Shown piece after piece: positions 29,425 through 38,467 of a stretch of DNA of 64,000 bases. Source of the DNA: JBDTSW01 sp963782605 (GTDB taxonomy: Bacteria; Actinomycetota; Thermoleophilia; Solirubrobacterales; 70-9); the NCBI GenBank assembly GCA_963782605.1, contig CAWAKK010000008.1, positions 1 to 64,000 of the forward strand, read 5' to 3'. The position numbers and the translations under genes were made by a program. Every line of letters begins with the position of its first letter. Within the stretch, counting starts at the first letter, position 1. The notes beneath the pieces were generated by a model that was given only the letters and a program-made list of their open reading frames with translations, was not told the origin of the DNA and ran no database searches.

Positions 29425-30750
29425 GTGAGGGGCAAGCGCTTTCATGTAACCACCTTCGGCTGCCAGATGAACGAGCACGACTCGGAGCGGATGAAGGGCA
29501 TGCTCGCATCGCTCGGGTACGCGGAGGCCGAGGGTCGCTCTGACGCGGACCTCATCCTCTTCAATACGTGCTCCATCCGCGAGTCGGCGGACTCCAGGTT
29601 CATCGCGCACCTCGGCGAGGCGAAGCGGCTCAAGTCGGAGGACCCCGAGCGCGTCGTGGGAGTGGGGGGCTGCTGGGCGCAGTCGGTGAAGGACGAGGTG
29701 TTCGAGCGCTTCCCCTTCGTGGACGTTGCGTTCGGCCCCGGTCAGATCCACCGGCTCGCTGAGTTCCTGAACTCCGAATCGCTCACCGCCCAGGGCTACT
29801 TCGAGTTCGAGGACTTCTCCGGCCATCTGCCGGCGCAGCGTGCGCGCGAGTTCCAGGGCTGGGTGCAGATCTCGCAGGGCTGCAACTGCCGCTGTTCCTA
29901 CTGCATCGTGCCCTCCACTCGCGGACGCGAGGAGAGTCGCCCGCCAGGCGAGCTGATCGCGGAGGTCGAGTTGCTTGCGGCCGACGACGTCCGCGAGGTG
30001 ACCCTTTTGGGCCAGAACGTGAACTCCTACGGCCGCGACCTGCCGAAGGACGAGCGCATTCGCTTCTCGGACCTGCTGCGCATGATCGATGCCATCGAAG
30101 GGATCCAGCGGATCCGGTACACGAGCCCCCATCCAAAGGACATGCGGGAGGACGTCATCCGCGCGCACGCCGAGCTACCGGCGCTCTGCGAGCACATTCA
30201 CCTGCCGCTGCAATCCGGCTCGAGCACGATCCTGAAACGCATGCGGCGCACGTATAACCGCGAGCGCTACATGGACAGGGTGGCGTTGATCCGCGAACAC
30301 GTTCCCGACTGCGCGCTCACGACCGACATCATCGTCGGGTTCCCAGGCGAGACCGATGAGGACTTCGAGGCCACGCTCGAAGTCGTCGACGAGGTCGGAT
30401 ACGACAGCGCCTTTACCTTTATCTTCTCGCCGCGGCGCGGCACCGAGGCGGCCGAGCTCGATGGCCAGGTCTCCCACGCAATCAAGCGGGAGCGCATGGG
30501 GCGCCTGGTGGAGCTCGTCCAGCGACGCGCACGCGAGCGCGCGCAGCGCTTTGTGGGCCGCACCATGGAGGTGCTCGTCGAGGGGCCCAGCCGCACCGAC
30601 GCCTCGCGCCTGCGCGGGCGCACCCGGCACTCAAAGACGGTGAACTTCGACGGCACCGCCGAAGCCGGCACGCTGGTGCAGGTCGAGATCACCGCGGCGA
30701 CCTCGCAGACACTGAGCGGCCACGAAGAGCTGCTGAGCCGGGTCGCCTAG
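29425..30750 (+). CDS. miaB: tRNA-2-methylthio-N6-dimethylallyladenosine synthase
   Basis: Radical-SAM methylthiotransferase that adds the ms2 group to i6A37 of tRNA. 441 residues: the N-terminal cluster domain has Cys in FGCQMNEHD, FNTCSIRE and GVGGCWAQ; the radical-SAM cluster is CNCRCSYC (CxxxCxxC); a TRAM domain ends the protein. The GTG at 29425 is chosen because it gives the standard MRGKRFHVTTFGC start. miaA, which makes its substrate, follows after 9 bases, so the whole i6A/ms2i6A path is here. Confidence 0.95.
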   Translation: MRGKRFHVTTFGCQMNEHDSERMKGMLASLGYAEAEGRSDADLILFNTCSIRESADSRFIAHLGEAKRLKSEDPERVVGVGGCWAQSVKDEVFERFPFVDVAFGPGQIHRLAEFLNSESLTAQGYFEFEDFSGHLPAQRAREFQGWVQISQGCNCRCSYCIVPSTRGREESRPPGELIAEVELLAADDVREVTLLGQNVNSYGRDLPKDERIRFSDLLRMIDAIEGIQRIRYTSPHPKDMREDVIRAHAELPALCEHIHLPLQSGSSTILKRMRRTYNRERYMDRVALIREHVPDCALTTDIIVGFPGETDEDFEATLEVVDEVGYDSAFTFIFSPRRGTEAAELDGQVSHAIKRERMGRLVELVQRRARERAQRFVGRTMEVLVEGPSRTDASRLRGRTRHSKTVNFDGTAEAGTLVQVEITAATSQTLSGHEELLSRVA

Positions 30751-30759
30751 CGCCGGCCC

Positions 30760-31644
30760 GTGACCGACATCCTCGCGATCTTCGGGCCTACAGCGGTGGG
30801 CAAGACCAGCCTTGCCATTGAGGTTGCCGCGCTCCTCCGCGACCGCGGGGACCGGCCCGTCGCCGTCAACTGCGACTCGATGCAGGTCTACGAGGGCCTC
30901 GAACTGTTGAGCGGCGCGGCGTCAACGGCCGAGCAGGAGGCGATCGAGCACCGGCTGCTCTCGTTCGTGCCGATCACGAATGAGTTCAGTGCCGGCGAAT
31001 ACGCAAACCTCGCCCATGCCGAGATCGATGGGCTGCTCGATGAAGGACGTCGGCCGCTTGTGGTCGGCGGGGCGGGCCTCTACCTGCGCGCGGCGCTGGC
31101 GGAGCTGGAACTGAGACCACCGGTGCCAGCGGGCGTGCGCGAGCAGGTCGAGCGGGACCTGGCCCAGCGCGGCACCGAAGCGCTGCACGCCGAGCTGCCG
31201 GGGCCCGTGGCGGCCGCGGTTCACGTCAACGACCGCAAGCGAATCGCCCGAATGACCGAGCTTCACCGCGCGGGCATTCCTCCCCATCTGAGCGCGGAGG
31301 GCCTGTGGACCGATCAGCCACGCCGGCCCACGACCTTGGTCGGCATCGAGTGCGAGCACGATGAGCTCGATCGGCGCATCGACAAGCGCGTCGATGAGAT
31401 GGTCGCTGCGGGGGCGGCGGAGGAGGTCCGCAGGGCGGACAAGGCCGGGGCGTCGCGCACTGCGCGCTCTGCGATCGGCTTTCAGGAATTGCTCAGAGGC
31501 GACGTCGAGGCGATGAAGAGCGCTCAGCGCCGCTTCGCTCGCCGCCAGCTCACCTGGATGCGAAAGATGCCTGGGGTGCGGCTCGTCGACCGAGCGGGGC
31601 GCTCAGACCGGGCTCTGGCGACGGAGATCGCCGCGTTCCTGTGA
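30760..31644 (+). CDS. miaA: tRNA dimethylallyltransferase
   Basis: Adds the isopentenyl group to A37 of tRNAs reading UNN codons. The 294-residue protein has P-loop FGPTAVGKTS, the substrate segment NCDSMQVYEGL and VVGGAGLYLRA. The start is GTG. It sits 9 bases after miaB and 49 bases before the DapF homologue, within a likely rny-cyt-miaB-miaA-dapF transcript. Confidence 0.95.
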   Translation: MTDILAIFGPTAVGKTSLAIEVAALLRDRGDRPVAVNCDSMQVYEGLELLSGAASTAEQEAIEHRLLSFVPITNEFSAGEYANLAHAEIDGLLDEGRRPLVVGGAGLYLRAALAELELRPPVPAGVREQVERDLAQRGTEALHAELPGPVAAAVHVNDRKRIARMTELHRAGIPPHLSAEGLWTDQPRRPTTLVGIECEHDELDRRIDKRVDEMVAAGAAEEVRRADKAGASRTARSAIGFQELLRGDVEAMKSAQRRFARRQLTWMRKMPGVRLVDRAGRSDRALATEIAAFL

Positions 31645-31693
31645 GCGGGGTGAAGGGGCGAGGCGCTCGGCCGAACGGCTAGCTTCCGCTTCG

Positions 31694-32530
31694 ATGCGCT
31701 TCGAGAAGTGGACGGCACTCGGCAACGACTACGTGGTGATCGAGCACGAGGAGCTGCCGTGGACGCTCACCGAAGAGAGGATCCAGCGCATCTGTGAGCC
31801 TCACCACGGGGTGGGGTCGGATGGGATCCTGCTGCTTTCGCCAGCCGATGACCCCGAGCACGTCGCGCAGCTGCGGATCTTCAACCCCGACGGCTCCGAG
31901 GCCGAGCTCTCCGGAAACGGCGCCCGCGAGGCGGTGCTCTACCTGCGCGCCCACGGCTGGACCGAAGCCGACACCTTCACGATCATCACCAAGGCAGGCG
32001 AGGTGACGCCGACCATCACAGGTCCAGATACCACCCGGATGGAGATCGGTCGCGCCGCCGTGACCTCTTCCGACTATCCCTCCGGCCCACCGGACGGCAC
32101 CGGCGCGATCAAGTCCCGGGGACTCGAGTGGAGCTTCCAGCACGTGCATGTCGGCAACCCGCAATGCGCGATCGAGGTGGCCAACGGCCTTGAGGATCTG
32201 GACCTGAGCGCCATCGGCCCGGCGATCGAGTCGAACACCGAGCACTTCCCGAACCGCACCAACGTCTCCTTTTGGAGCGCCGACGGCTCCACGGTGCGAG
32301 CGCGCATCTTCGAACGCGGGGTGGGGGAGACGCTTTCATCCGGAACCGGTGCCAGCGGGGCCGCTGTCGCGGCCTTTCTGCGCGGTGCAGCGAGCCCGAT
32401 CACCGTGAGGCTGGACGGCGGCGAGCTCGTCGTGGGGATCACGGACGAGCTCGACCTCACCCTCACCGGTGATGCGCACCCGGTGTACGCGGGGGAGCTC
32501 TCGGCGCAGTTCCTGCGGTCCCTCGACTAG
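31694..32530 (+). CDS. dapF: DapF-family epimerase homologue with both catalytic cysteines replaced by serine
   Basis: 278-residue protein with the two-lobed diaminopimelate epimerase fold: ALGNDYVVIE, GVGSDGILLL, IFNPDGSEAELSGNGAR and ERGVGETLSSGTGASG. In DapF the two acid/base cysteines lie just before GNGAR and before GTGA. Here both codons are tcc (Ser73 and Ser216), so the standard cysteine mechanism is absent. The rest is well conserved, including VGNPQCAI. It may be a serine variant, a relative with another reaction, or inactive. The gene symbol is by family only. The DapL-like aminotransferase that would supply LL-diaminopimelate is 570 bases away. Confidence 0.8.
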   Translation: MRFEKWTALGNDYVVIEHEELPWTLTEERIQRICEPHHGVGSDGILLLSPADDPEHVAQLRIFNPDGSEAELSGNGAREAVLYLRAHGWTEADTFTIITKAGEVTPTITGPDTTRMEIGRAAVTSSDYPSGPPDGTGAIKSRGLEWSFQHVHVGNPQCAIEVANGLEDLDLSAIGPAIESNTEHFPNRTNVSFWSADGSTVRARIFERGVGETLSSGTGASGAAVAAFLRGAASPITVRLDGGELVVGITDELDLTLTGDAHPVYAGELSAQFLRSLD

Positions 32531-33072
32531 GCGCCGCTCGTCAGGTGGAAGTGCTTGTCGAGCGTCCGCGGGCCGTTGCAGCCGGAGGTGTCGGGCCAGC
32601 TCACGAACGCTGCCAGAAATAGATCCTCGCCGACGTCGGCGCTCATCACCGCATCCCAGACCCGTGCCCCGTGACCGCGAGTGCGCGCTTGGAGCGTGAC
32701 CGGCACCTCCACCGGCTCGCCCGCCGGATCGCCGCGGTCGTTTGCCCGGGACCAAGCCGAAACCACGGCCGCTTCGGGCCGCTGATGCCAGCGCAACCGT
32801 AGCCGTAGCTCCTTCAGGCCCGGTCCCGTGACGAGCGCCGTCGGAAATCCGCCTGGCCCGTCGCTCACCTGAGCCACGCAGCCGGTCTCGTCGCCACGCG
32901 TCCACGCGTAGAAGTGGAAGCTGCCCCGCTGTTGGCCGCTGTCCGTGCGGAGCAGCATTCCGCCGCTCCCCGGCTGGGCGGCGATCGCTTGGTTCGTCGC
33001 ACCGCTGAAGGCGCCAAGGACCAGAGCAGCGCTCGCCACACCTGCGACGAACCAGCGCCTCCGGCCAATCAT
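32527..33072 (-). CDS. Secreted protein of unknown function
   Basis: 181 residues with a clear signal peptide (MIGRRRWFVAGVASAALVLGAFSGATNQAIAA); I do not recognise the mature domain. It is rich in Trp and Arg, with two cysteines (TGCVAQVSD, SGCNGPRT) that could form a disulfide. The ATG at 33072 has a good ribosome site (gggagaag); a longer start at 33102 would overlap the divergent aminotransferase start. It converges on dapF with a four-base overlap. Confidence 0.65.
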   Translation of the reverse strand: MIGRRRWFVAGVASAALVLGAFSGATNQAIAAQPGSGGMLLRTDSGQQRGSFHFYAWTRGDETGCVAQVSDGPGGFPTALVTGPGLKELRLRLRWHQRPEAAVVSAWSRANDRGDPAGEPVEVPVTLQARTRGHGARVWDAVMSADVGEDLFLAAFVSWPDTSGCNGPRTLDKHFHLTSGA

Positions 33073-33100
33073 CTTCTCCCGAAGATACCCTCCTGCCCGC

Positions 33101-34270
33101 ATGGCGCTGACTGACCCCTCCCGTCGCCTCGAGGCGATCCCGCCGTACAAGTTCGCCGAGCTCGAAAAGCAGGTGGCCACCAAGAGGGCGGCGGGGATAG
33201 ACGTGATCAGCCTTGGGATCGGCGATCCCGACCACCCGACCTTCCCGCACGTCGTCGACGCGATGCAGCGGGCCGTCGCTGATCCCAGCACGCACCAGTA
33301 CCCGTCCAATCGCGGCCGCGAGGAGTTCCGCCAGGCGCTCTCGAGCTTCTACGAGCGCCGCTTCGGTGTTGAGATCAACCCGGAGACCGAGGTGATGCCC
33401 GCGATCGGCGCCAAGGAGTGCATCTACAACCTTTCCTTCGCCTTCCTTGACCCCGGCGATGTGGCGTTGGTCTCCGATCCCGGCTATCCGGTCTACACGG
33501 GGGGCCCGCTTCTGGCCGGCGCCGAGGCGGTGCTGCTCCCGCTCGAGCCGGAGCTGGGCTTCGCCCCCAATTTCGAGAGGCTCGACGCCGAGACGCTGGG
33601 CCGCGCCCGCCTGCTCTTCATCAACTACCCGAACAACCCGACGGGCGCGATCGCACCCGACGGCCTCTTCGAGCGTGCCGTTGAGCTCGGCCGCCAGCAC
33701 GACATCCTGATCGTTCACGACAACGCCTATTCCGAGACCACCTACGACGGCTACGTGGCGCCGAGCTTCCTGGAGACACCCGGGGCGAAGGGCGTGGGCG
33801 TCGAGGTGTTCTCGCTCTCCAAGGGCTTCAACATGACCGGCTGGCGCTGTGCGGCGATCCTGGGGAACGCCGACGCCGTGGCCGCGTACTGGCGGCTCAA
33901 GTCGAACATCGACTCCGGCCTCTTCGAGGCGGTCCAGCTCGCCGGCGTCGCCGCCCTCGACGGGCCGCGAGGGGCGATCGACGAGATGAACTCGATCTAC
34001 GCGCGGCGGCGCGACCTTGTCGTGGGCGCGCTGCGCGAGATCGGGGTCGAGGTCGAGGCGCCGAAGGGGACGATCTACGTGTGGGCGCCGGTGCCCGACG
34101 GCCACACCTCGACCTCGTTCGCGGAGCTGGCGCTCGAGGAGGCCGCCGTCGTGATCTCACCCGGGTCGATGTACGGCCCCTCGGGTGAGGGCTTCTTCCG
34201 GATCTCGCTCACGACACCCGACGAGCGCATCACCGAGGCGGTCGAGCGCATGCGCGAACACATGGGCTGA
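33101..34270 (+). CDS. dapL: LL-diaminopimelate aminotransferase-like class I aminotransferase
   Basis: PLP enzyme of 389 residues. The start (RLEAIPPYKFAELEKQ), ISLGIGDPDHPT, NYPNNPTGAIAP, HDNAYSETTYDGY and the PLP lysine in FSLSKGFNMTGWR match DapL-type enzymes, which convert tetrahydrodipicolinate to LL-diaminopimelate in one step, bypassing succinylated intermediates. The nearby dapA and dapF-like genes support this, although related alanine or aspartate aminotransferases cannot be excluded. The Rid gene starts one base after its stop. Confidence 0.82.
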   Translation: MALTDPSRRLEAIPPYKFAELEKQVATKRAAGIDVISLGIGDPDHPTFPHVVDAMQRAVADPSTHQYPSNRGREEFRQALSSFYERRFGVEINPETEVMPAIGAKECIYNLSFAFLDPGDVALVSDPGYPVYTGGPLLAGAEAVLLPLEPELGFAPNFERLDAETLGRARLLFINYPNNPTGAIAPDGLFERAVELGRQHDILIVHDNAYSETTYDGYVAPSFLETPGAKGVGVEVFSLSKGFNMTGWRCAAILGNADAVAAYWRLKSNIDSGLFEAVQLAGVAALDGPRGAIDEMNSIYARRRDLVVGALREIGVEVEAPKGTIYVWAPVPDGHTSTSFAELALEEAAVVISPGSMYGPSGEGFFRISLTTPDERITEAVERMREHMG

Positions 34271-34271
34271 G

Positions 34272-34706
34272 ATGGGGTCCGACGAGCGCCGCGAGAAGCG
34301 CCGTCGTACCGCCTCGATCTCCCCGTTCGAGCCGCGCTACGCATTCTCGCGCGCAATCCGCGCAGGCGACCGAATCCTCGTAGCGGGCACCGCTCCGGTC
34401 TGGCCGGATGGCGAATGCGACCCAGATCCCGGCGCGCAGGCGAAGCGCTGCCTCGAGATCATCAGCGAGGCGCTCGGGGAGCTCGGCGCGGACTTAAATG
34501 ACGTTGTCCGCACCCGCATGTTCGTGACCTCGCCGGATCACGCCGACGCGGTGGGGGAGGCCCACGCCGAGTTCCTCGGCGAGGCCAGACCGGCGGCGAC
34601 GATGGTGGTGGTGGCGGGCCTGCTCGACCCGCGCTGGAAGGTCGAGATCGAGGCGGAGGCGCAACTCGATTCGAGCCGAGCCCGCCCTGATCTTCGGGCG
34701 CGTTAG
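34272..34706 (+). CDS. Rid (YjgF/YER057c) family protein
   Basis: 144-residue trimer-forming protein. RidA members remove reactive enamine/imine intermediates made by PLP enzymes, which suits its place right behind an aminotransferase gene. Core segments are VAGTAPVWPDG, LGADLNDVVRTRMFVTSPDH and KVEIEAEAQL. By my alignment the position of the deaminase Arg (R105 in E. coli RidA) is Thr, within ARPAATMVVV, so it may belong to one of the Rid subgroups lacking that activity. ATG start one base after the aminotransferase stop. Confidence 0.85.
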   Translation: MGSDERREKRRRTASISPFEPRYAFSRAIRAGDRILVAGTAPVWPDGECDPDPGAQAKRCLEIISEALGELGADLNDVVRTRMFVTSPDHADAVGEAHAEFLGEARPAATMVVVAGLLDPRWKVEIEAEAQLDSSRARPDLRAR

Positions 34707-34837
34707 GGTTCGGCACGCGGCGGCCCGCACTCTTGCCGACGACATCCAGGAAGCCTGCACGAACCTCGACAAGCGGGGACGGCTTCCTGACTCCGTCCGC
34801 CAGCTCGCGAAGACCCAGCCGGGCATGTAGATACCGG

Positions 34838-34857
34838 CCGGGCCTGGACCGGCCCGG
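34838..34857 (+). terminator. Hairpin between the Rid gene and the GH114-like gene
   Basis: Seven-base stem ccgggcc/ggcccgg with a six-base loop, 131 bases after the Rid stop. There is no T-run, so a terminator role is tentative. Confidence 0.35.
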
Positions 34858-34896
34858 ACTGCAACCTATGCTTTTAGTCGGCGGTGAAAAGCGACG

Positions 34897-35820
34897 ATGA
34901 ATGAAGCGATGAGGCGGGGTCTCGGAGCGGCGATCGCCGCCGGCATGGGCATGCTGGCGGTGTTGGCTACCGCGGTCCCTTCCGGCGCCGGAGCGCCGGT
35001 TGCGGCCGAGAGCTGGGCGTTCGCGATCGGCAACCACACCCTTGACGGGCCGCCATCAGAGGTGGGCACGCGCTACGAGGGCTTCGACATCGTCGTCATC
35101 GACGGCGAGGAGGCCAGCCCGGGTGAGGTGAGCGCGATCGCCGACGGCAACACGCTCGCGCTCGCGTACCTGAGCGCCGGCACGATCGAGGGGTGGCGCG
35201 GCTGGTACGAAAAGGTCAAGCGCTATCGCCTCAAGGCATGGCAGGACTGGAGGGACGAATGGTTCGCCGACACATCTAGGCCTGCCTTCCGGCAGAAGCT
35301 CACCGCCATCGCCGAGGAGGAGATCCTCACGAAGGCCTTCGACGGGCTCTTCCTCGACAACACCGACATGGTCGAGGCAAAGCGCCACCGCGCTCAGCGT
35401 GCCGGCATGGCACGGCTGATCCAGATGCTTGACGGGGCGGCCGGCCCGGAAAGGCTGCTGTTCACCCAGAACGGGGCGCCCGGAATGCTCCACGGGTACC
35501 CGGGGCAGGATGTGGAACCCCTCATCGACCACTTCGAGGGATGGAACCGCGAGGACGTCACCTGGACGTTCGACTTCGACAGGCGCCGCTACGTGCGTAA
35601 CCCCCGCGCTGACCGAGAGGCGGCGCTCGAGGAGCTGGCCGCGATCCGGGCGGAGGGGCTCGTCACCAGCGCCACCGACTACGTGGAGCTCGACGACGGG
35701 CTCTCGGCCGGCGAGTGCAGGTCGGTCGAAAACGCCGAGGGTGTGGGCGCGCTCTCCTATCTGGGCAACATCGGCCTCACGAGAAAGGCCGTTGAGGCGA
35801 ACCCGCCTGATTGCGGGTAG
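34897..35820 (+). CDS. Secreted GH114-like (endo-alpha-1,4-polygalactosaminidase family) protein
   Basis: 307 residues with a signal peptide ending near GAPVAAES, then a TIM-barrel domain of the TM1410/GH114 kind: WAFAIGNHTL, YEGFDIVVIDGEEASPGE, ALAYLSAGTIEGWR and FDGLFLDNTDMVE, the last with the acidic residues expected at the active site. Known relatives cut polygalactosamine polymers of biofilms or surfaces; the substrate here is inferred only from family. It lies just ahead of hflX (22 bases) and may share its transcript. Confidence 0.8.
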   Translation: MNEAMRRGLGAAIAAGMGMLAVLATAVPSGAGAPVAAESWAFAIGNHTLDGPPSEVGTRYEGFDIVVIDGEEASPGEVSAIADGNTLALAYLSAGTIEGWRGWYEKVKRYRLKAWQDWRDEWFADTSRPAFRQKLTAIAEEEILTKAFDGLFLDNTDMVEAKRHRAQRAGMARLIQMLDGAAGPERLLFTQNGAPGMLHGYPGQDVEPLIDHFEGWNREDVTWTFDFDRRRYVRNPRADREAALEELAAIRAEGLVTSATDYVELDDGLSAGECRSVENAEGVGALSYLGNIGLTRKAVEANPPDCG

Positions 35821-35842
35821 TCGCCCGCCTACACTGCAACTC

Positions 35843-37222
35843 GTGCTCAAAGCGCGCCACGGTCACAACTCCGGAACGCCGAATGGCGCCGGTGAGGCCG
35901 GTGTCGCAAACGCCCGTGCGCGCCAGCGGGCGCTGGCTGTCGGCGTCGTAACCGGCCCGCCCGGCGAGGGCGAGGATCAGCTAGCCGAGCTCAAGGAGCT
36001 GCTGCGAACCGCCGGGGTGGCGACAGCCGCAGAGATGACGCAGGTCCGGCCCGAGCCGGATCCGGACCGCTACCTGGGCCGCGGCAAGCTGACGGAGCTG
36101 AGAGCGGAGCTGAAGCGCGCGAACGCCAACCTGGTCGCGACCGACGATGAGCTCGCCCCTCGGCAGGAGCGCAACCTCGAGGCGGCGCTCGGCGTGCCGG
36201 TGATCGACCGCACCGCCGTGATCCTCGACATCTTCGCCGACCACGCGCACACGGCCGAGGGCAAGCTGCAGGTTGAGCTGGCGCAGCTCGAGTACAACCT
36301 GGCCCGGATGAGGGGGCTGTGGACGCACCTCGAGCGCCTCGGGGCCGGGCGCATGGACGGGGGTATCGGCACCCGTGGACCGGGTGAGTCCCAGATCGAG
36401 ACCGACCGCCGCCTCGCCCGCGACCGGATCGCGGCGCTGCGCCGGAAGCTGAAGGGGCTGGAGAAGAACCGGACCGTTATGCGCGCTCGGCGCGATGCTG
36501 CAAGCGTTCCCACCATCGCCCTTGCCGGCTACACGAACGCGGGCAAGTCGACCCTCCTGAACGCGCTCACCGGCGCCGAGGTGGGGGTGGGGGACAGGCT
36601 CTTTCACACGCTCGACCCCACCACACGTTCCTACCGTCACGATGGCCGCGACTACCTCATCACCGACACCGTCGGCTTCATTCGCAAGCTCCCACATCAG
36701 CTCGTCGAGGCCTTCATGGCGACGCTCGAGGAGACGCGGCGCGCCGACCTGATCGTGCATGTCGTCGACGGCTCCGAGAACCCGGAATCGAGACGCGGCG
36801 CGATGGAGGCGGTCGACTCGGTGCTGGAGGAGCTGGGCGCGGGCGATCAGCCGCGCCTGCTCGCGGTCAACAAGCTCGACCTGCTCGACGCGGATGCCCG
36901 ACGGGACCTGCTGGTCGGGCGAGCGGATGTCCTCGGCATCTCGGCGGCCACGGGGGAAGGGCTCGACGAGCTGCGCAGCCGGATCGCGCAGGCTTTCGAG
37001 GAGACGCTGAGCGAGGTCGAGCTGCTGGTCCCATACGAGGACGGCGGCCGGCTTTCCGAGCTCCATGCCCTCGCCGGCGACCTCGAGCGTGAGGATCGCC
37101 CCGACGGCGTCCTCGTCAAAGCGCGCGTGCCGACATCTCTCACCCACCGCTTCGCCGAGTTTGCGGTGAACGGCACCGGCGATGGCTGGGTTTCGGTCGA
37201 CGGCTCCCTGAGCGACGACTAG
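35843..37222 (+). CDS. hflX: GTPase HflX
   Basis: Ribosome-associated GTPase that rescues or splits stalled 70S ribosomes under stress. 459 residues: the N-terminal HflX domain (RYLGRGKLTELRAELKRA, LEYNLARMRGLW), the glycine-rich GIGTRGPGESQIETDRR helix region, then the G domain with GYTNAGKSTLLNAL, DTVGFIRKLPHQL and NKLD. The GTG at 35843 fits the family start. dut follows after 10 bases. Confidence 0.95.
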   Translation: MLKARHGHNSGTPNGAGEAGVANARARQRALAVGVVTGPPGEGEDQLAELKELLRTAGVATAAEMTQVRPEPDPDRYLGRGKLTELRAELKRANANLVATDDELAPRQERNLEAALGVPVIDRTAVILDIFADHAHTAEGKLQVELAQLEYNLARMRGLWTHLERLGAGRMDGGIGTRGPGESQIETDRRLARDRIAALRRKLKGLEKNRTVMRARRDAASVPTIALAGYTNAGKSTLLNALTGAEVGVGDRLFHTLDPTTRSYRHDGRDYLITDTVGFIRKLPHQLVEAFMATLEETRRADLIVHVVDGSENPESRRGAMEAVDSVLEELGAGDQPRLLAVNKLDLLDADARRDLLVGRADVLGISAATGEGLDELRSRIAQAFEETLSEVELLVPYEDGGRLSELHALAGDLEREDRPDGVLVKARVPTSLTHRFAEFAVNGTGDGWVSVDGSLSDD

Positions 37223-37232
37223 CCTCGGGCGC

Positions 37233-37664
37233 GTGGACCTTCTGGTAAGGCGCCTCTCGGACGAGGCCACGCTGCCAACCCGTGCGCACGAGGGAGACGC
37301 GGGCCTCGATCTCTACGCGGCCGAGGCCGCCGTGCTCGCGCCGGGCGAGCGCGCGAGCGTGGGCACGGGCGTTGCGGTCGAGATCCCTGCCGGGCACGCC
37401 GGCCTCGTGCTGCCGCGTTCCGGCCTTGCAGCCCGGCACGGAATCGCCCTGGTGAATGCGCCGGGCCTGATCGACTCCGGCTACCGCGGAGAGCTGCGCG
37501 TGCTGTTGCTGAACACGGATCGCGCGACCGGCTTCGAGGTCGTCGTGGGCGAGCGGATCGCCCAACTCGTGGTGACGCCCTTCGCTGAGGCCGTGCCCGT
37601 GGAGGCCGCTGAGCTGGCGGTGAGCGTTCGTGGTGAGGGCGGGTTCGGCTCGAGCGGTCGTTAG
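37233..37664 (+). CDS. dut: dUTP diphosphatase
   Basis: Hydrolyses dUTP to dUMP, keeping uracil out of DNA and feeding dTMP synthesis. The 143-residue trimeric dUTPase has motif 1 (GDAGLDLYA), motif 2 (PRSGLAARHGI), motif 3 (GLIDSGYRGEL) and the C-terminal motif 5 (GEGGFGSSGR). GTG start ten bases after hflX. Confidence 0.96.
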   Translation: MDLLVRRLSDEATLPTRAHEGDAGLDLYAAEAAVLAPGERASVGTGVAVEIPAGHAGLVLPRSGLAARHGIALVNAPGLIDSGYRGELRVLLLNTDRATGFEVVVGERIAQLVVTPFAEAVPVEAAELAVSVRGEGGFGSSGR

Positions 37665-37723
37665 CTCCTGGATGGAATCGCTCTGAGCGCGATGCTCGCA
37701 GCGTCCGCAGGACTGGACGATCG

Positions 37724-38467
37724 TCAGCCGACGCCCGCGGCCGTCTTCGCCGACTCGTGCGCCGCATGCTCGAGCGTGTCGTCGAGCGCCGAGAGGTCGG
37801 GCAGGGCACCCTCGCGCCTTGAGAGGGCGAGAGCGATCAGGTAGTCGGCCAGCGCGCTGTTCTTCGGCAGGAGGGGGCCGTGCAGGTAGGTGCCGAACAT
37901 GTTGAGCCGGCGCACGCCCTCGTAGCCATCGTCGCCGTTGTTGCCGTGACCCCGCAGCACGTTGCCGAGCGGGCTGGCCTCTGGGCCGAGGTACGTGCGT
38001 CCGCCATGGTTCTCGAACCCGGCGACCGTCAGGGGCGGGCTGTCATCGACCTTGACCTCGATCGCCACGTTCCCGATCAGCCGCTCGCCCTCGCCGCGTA
38101 CGGTCTCGAGGTCCGCCAAGCCGAGGCCTTCGATTCGCTCGGGGCCGAGCTGGTAGGAGTGGCCGAGGAGCTGGTAGCCGCCGCAGACGGCAAGGACGAC
38201 CGCCCCGTCCTCCACCGCGGCCGTGAGCCCGTCGCGCTTCGTGGCGCGCATGTCCTTCGCCACTAGTCGCTGGTCTCGGTCCTGGCCGCCGCCGATGTAG
38301 ATGAGGTCGTGGTCCGCGGGATCGAAGCGCTCGCCGGGGCCCGCCACGGCGTAGGAGAAGTCGATGTCGCGCCACTCGCAGCGACGGCGCAGGAAGATGA
38401 TGTTGCCGCGGTCCGCGTAGATGTTCATCTGCTCCGGATAGAGAGCCAGCAGGCGAAGCTCCATCAT
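37724..38467 (-). CDS. gatD: Lipid II isoglutaminyl synthase, glutamine amidotransferase subunit GatD
   Basis: Supplies ammonia from glutamine to MurT for amidation of D-Glu in the peptidoglycan stem. The 247-residue class I glutaminase-like domain has the nucleophile in LAVCGGYQLLGHSYQLG and the partner His in FGTYLHGPLLPKN. The start has two consecutive ATGs; the first overlaps the methyltransferase stop by four bases. Together with murT it defines the operon, but a methyltransferase gene is placed between them. Confidence 0.93.
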   Translation of the reverse strand: MMELRLLALYPEQMNIYADRGNIIFLRRRCEWRDIDFSYAVAGPGERFDPADHDLIYIGGGQDRDQRLVAKDMRATKRDGLTAAVEDGAVVLAVCGGYQLLGHSYQLGPERIEGLGLADLETVRGEGERLIGNVAIEVKVDDSPPLTVAGFENHGGRTYLGPEASPLGNVLRGHGNNGDDGYEGVRRLNMFGTYLHGPLLPKNSALADYLIALALSRREGALPDLSALDDTLEHAAHESAKTAAGVG

